Below are positions 63,821 through 64,000 of a stretch of DNA of 64,000 bases, one piece after another. Each line of letters begins with the position of its first letter. Position 1 is the stretch's first letter. The notes beneath the pieces are model-generated. The model saw nothing but the letters and a program-made list of their open reading frames with translations, searched no databases and had not been told where the DNA came from. Source of the DNA: Chelatococcus sp. YT9 (lineage in GTDB: Bacteria > Pseudomonadota > Alphaproteobacteria > Rhizobiales > Beijerinckiaceae); NCBI RefSeq assembly GCF_018398315.1, contig NZ_JAHBRW010000001.1:3480501-3544500 (forward strand), in the 5' to 3' direction. Both the position numbers and the translations under genes were made by a program.

Positions 63821-64000
63821 TCAGAACCAGCGTTCCTTCAGCATGATCGTATCGCCGGGTTGCACCGGATAAGTGAGCGGGACGGTGCCGATGACGACCT
63901 TGCCGCCTTGTTGGCGGGTGATCTGGGCTTCGTTTTGGTCAGCGCGCGGCGAGAAACCACCCGCGATGGCGACGGCAGTCTGCACGGTCATGCCGCTGAC
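63821..64000 (-). CDS. Polysaccharide export protein (Wza/SLBB type), C-terminal part only
   Basis: The last 59 residues plus stop of a gene that continues beyond the window. 'GMTVQTAVAIAGGFSPRA' and the ending 'YPVQPGDTIMLKERWF' are typical of the C-terminus of Wza/ExoF-type polysaccharide export proteins. Reverse strand, upstream of the glycosyltransferase, completing the export side of the cluster. Confidence 0.85.
   Translation of the reverse strand, partial: VSGMTVQTAVAIAGGFSPRADQNEAQITRQQGGKVVIGTVPLTYPVQPGDTIMLKERWF

Noticed and set aside
1-64000. CRISPR arrays, complete tRNA/rRNA genes and insertion sequences
   Set aside because: No regular repeat-spacer pattern, no full cloverleaf or rRNA stretch, and no transposase-like frame with terminal repeats was found on reading both strands.

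Overview
The window looks like chromosome from an alphaproteobacterium of the order Hyphomicrobiales (Rhizobiales). It is GC-rich with typical alphaproteobacterial Shine-Dalgarno sites. It carries two tandem Omp2-type porins, an mmgR/suhB-like small RNA, a full-length pyruvate carboxylase, an ECF sigma/anti-sigma pair and many ABC sugar importers. The genus cannot be fixed from sequence alone.

Region 1 (1 to about 10,900) is the late end of a prophage. Forward genes encode a beta-helix tail-spike-like protein, two further structural or tail proteins, a lysis cassette (41-aa lipoprotein, GH24 endolysin with a C-terminal membrane anchor, overlapping spanin-like pair, two small membrane proteins) and an orphan adenine methylase. 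Three reverse-strand, AT-richer cargo loci interrupt this set: a one-TM small protein (2328-2744), a TIGR02391/HEPN-like protein (4080-4859) and a compact three-gene module of a helical protein, an HELGH metallopeptidase-like protein and a dCTP-deaminase-fold protein (8037-10332). The last is the best candidate here for an undescribed (possibly anti-phage) system. A tRNA-3'-end-like string near 10,721-10,743 may mark the right attachment site.

Region 2 (11,031-26,863) is ordinary metabolism and transport. It holds a LysE-type exporter, a flavin-dependent monooxygenase, a TSUP permease, and an ABC sugar importer operon with an embedded FAD oxidoreductase and a terminal GntR/FCD regulator but no ATPase gene. 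It also holds an orphan OmpR regulator, a Nudix hydrolase, a DMT permease, a VOC protein, an aldo/keto reductase, and a CYTH-like gene joined to a split ChrA pair.

Region 3 (27,937-46,638) starts with an ECF sigma / membrane anti-sigma / secreted subtilase operon. In it the anti-sigma periplasmic domain resembles the subtilase propeptide. MgtE, PyrC, pyruvate carboxylase, a double cold-shock protein, a patatin/acetoacetate decarboxylase pair, a hemerythrin-like protein and an amidase follow. Then come an mmgR-like sRNA, a second putative sRNA complementary to its loop, a LacI-type regulator and a secreted alpha/beta hydrolase.

Region 4 (46,682-55,125) is a large reverse operon holding parts for two CUT2-type importers: two ATPases, two binding proteins, one normal permease and one natural double-length fused permease. 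A short-chain dehydrogenase is divergent from it.

Region 5 (55,902-64,000) carries the tandem porins and then a reverse exopolysaccharide cluster (export protein C-terminus, glycosyltransferase, undecaprenyl-phosphate sugar transferase, O-antigen-ligase/polymerase-like protein).
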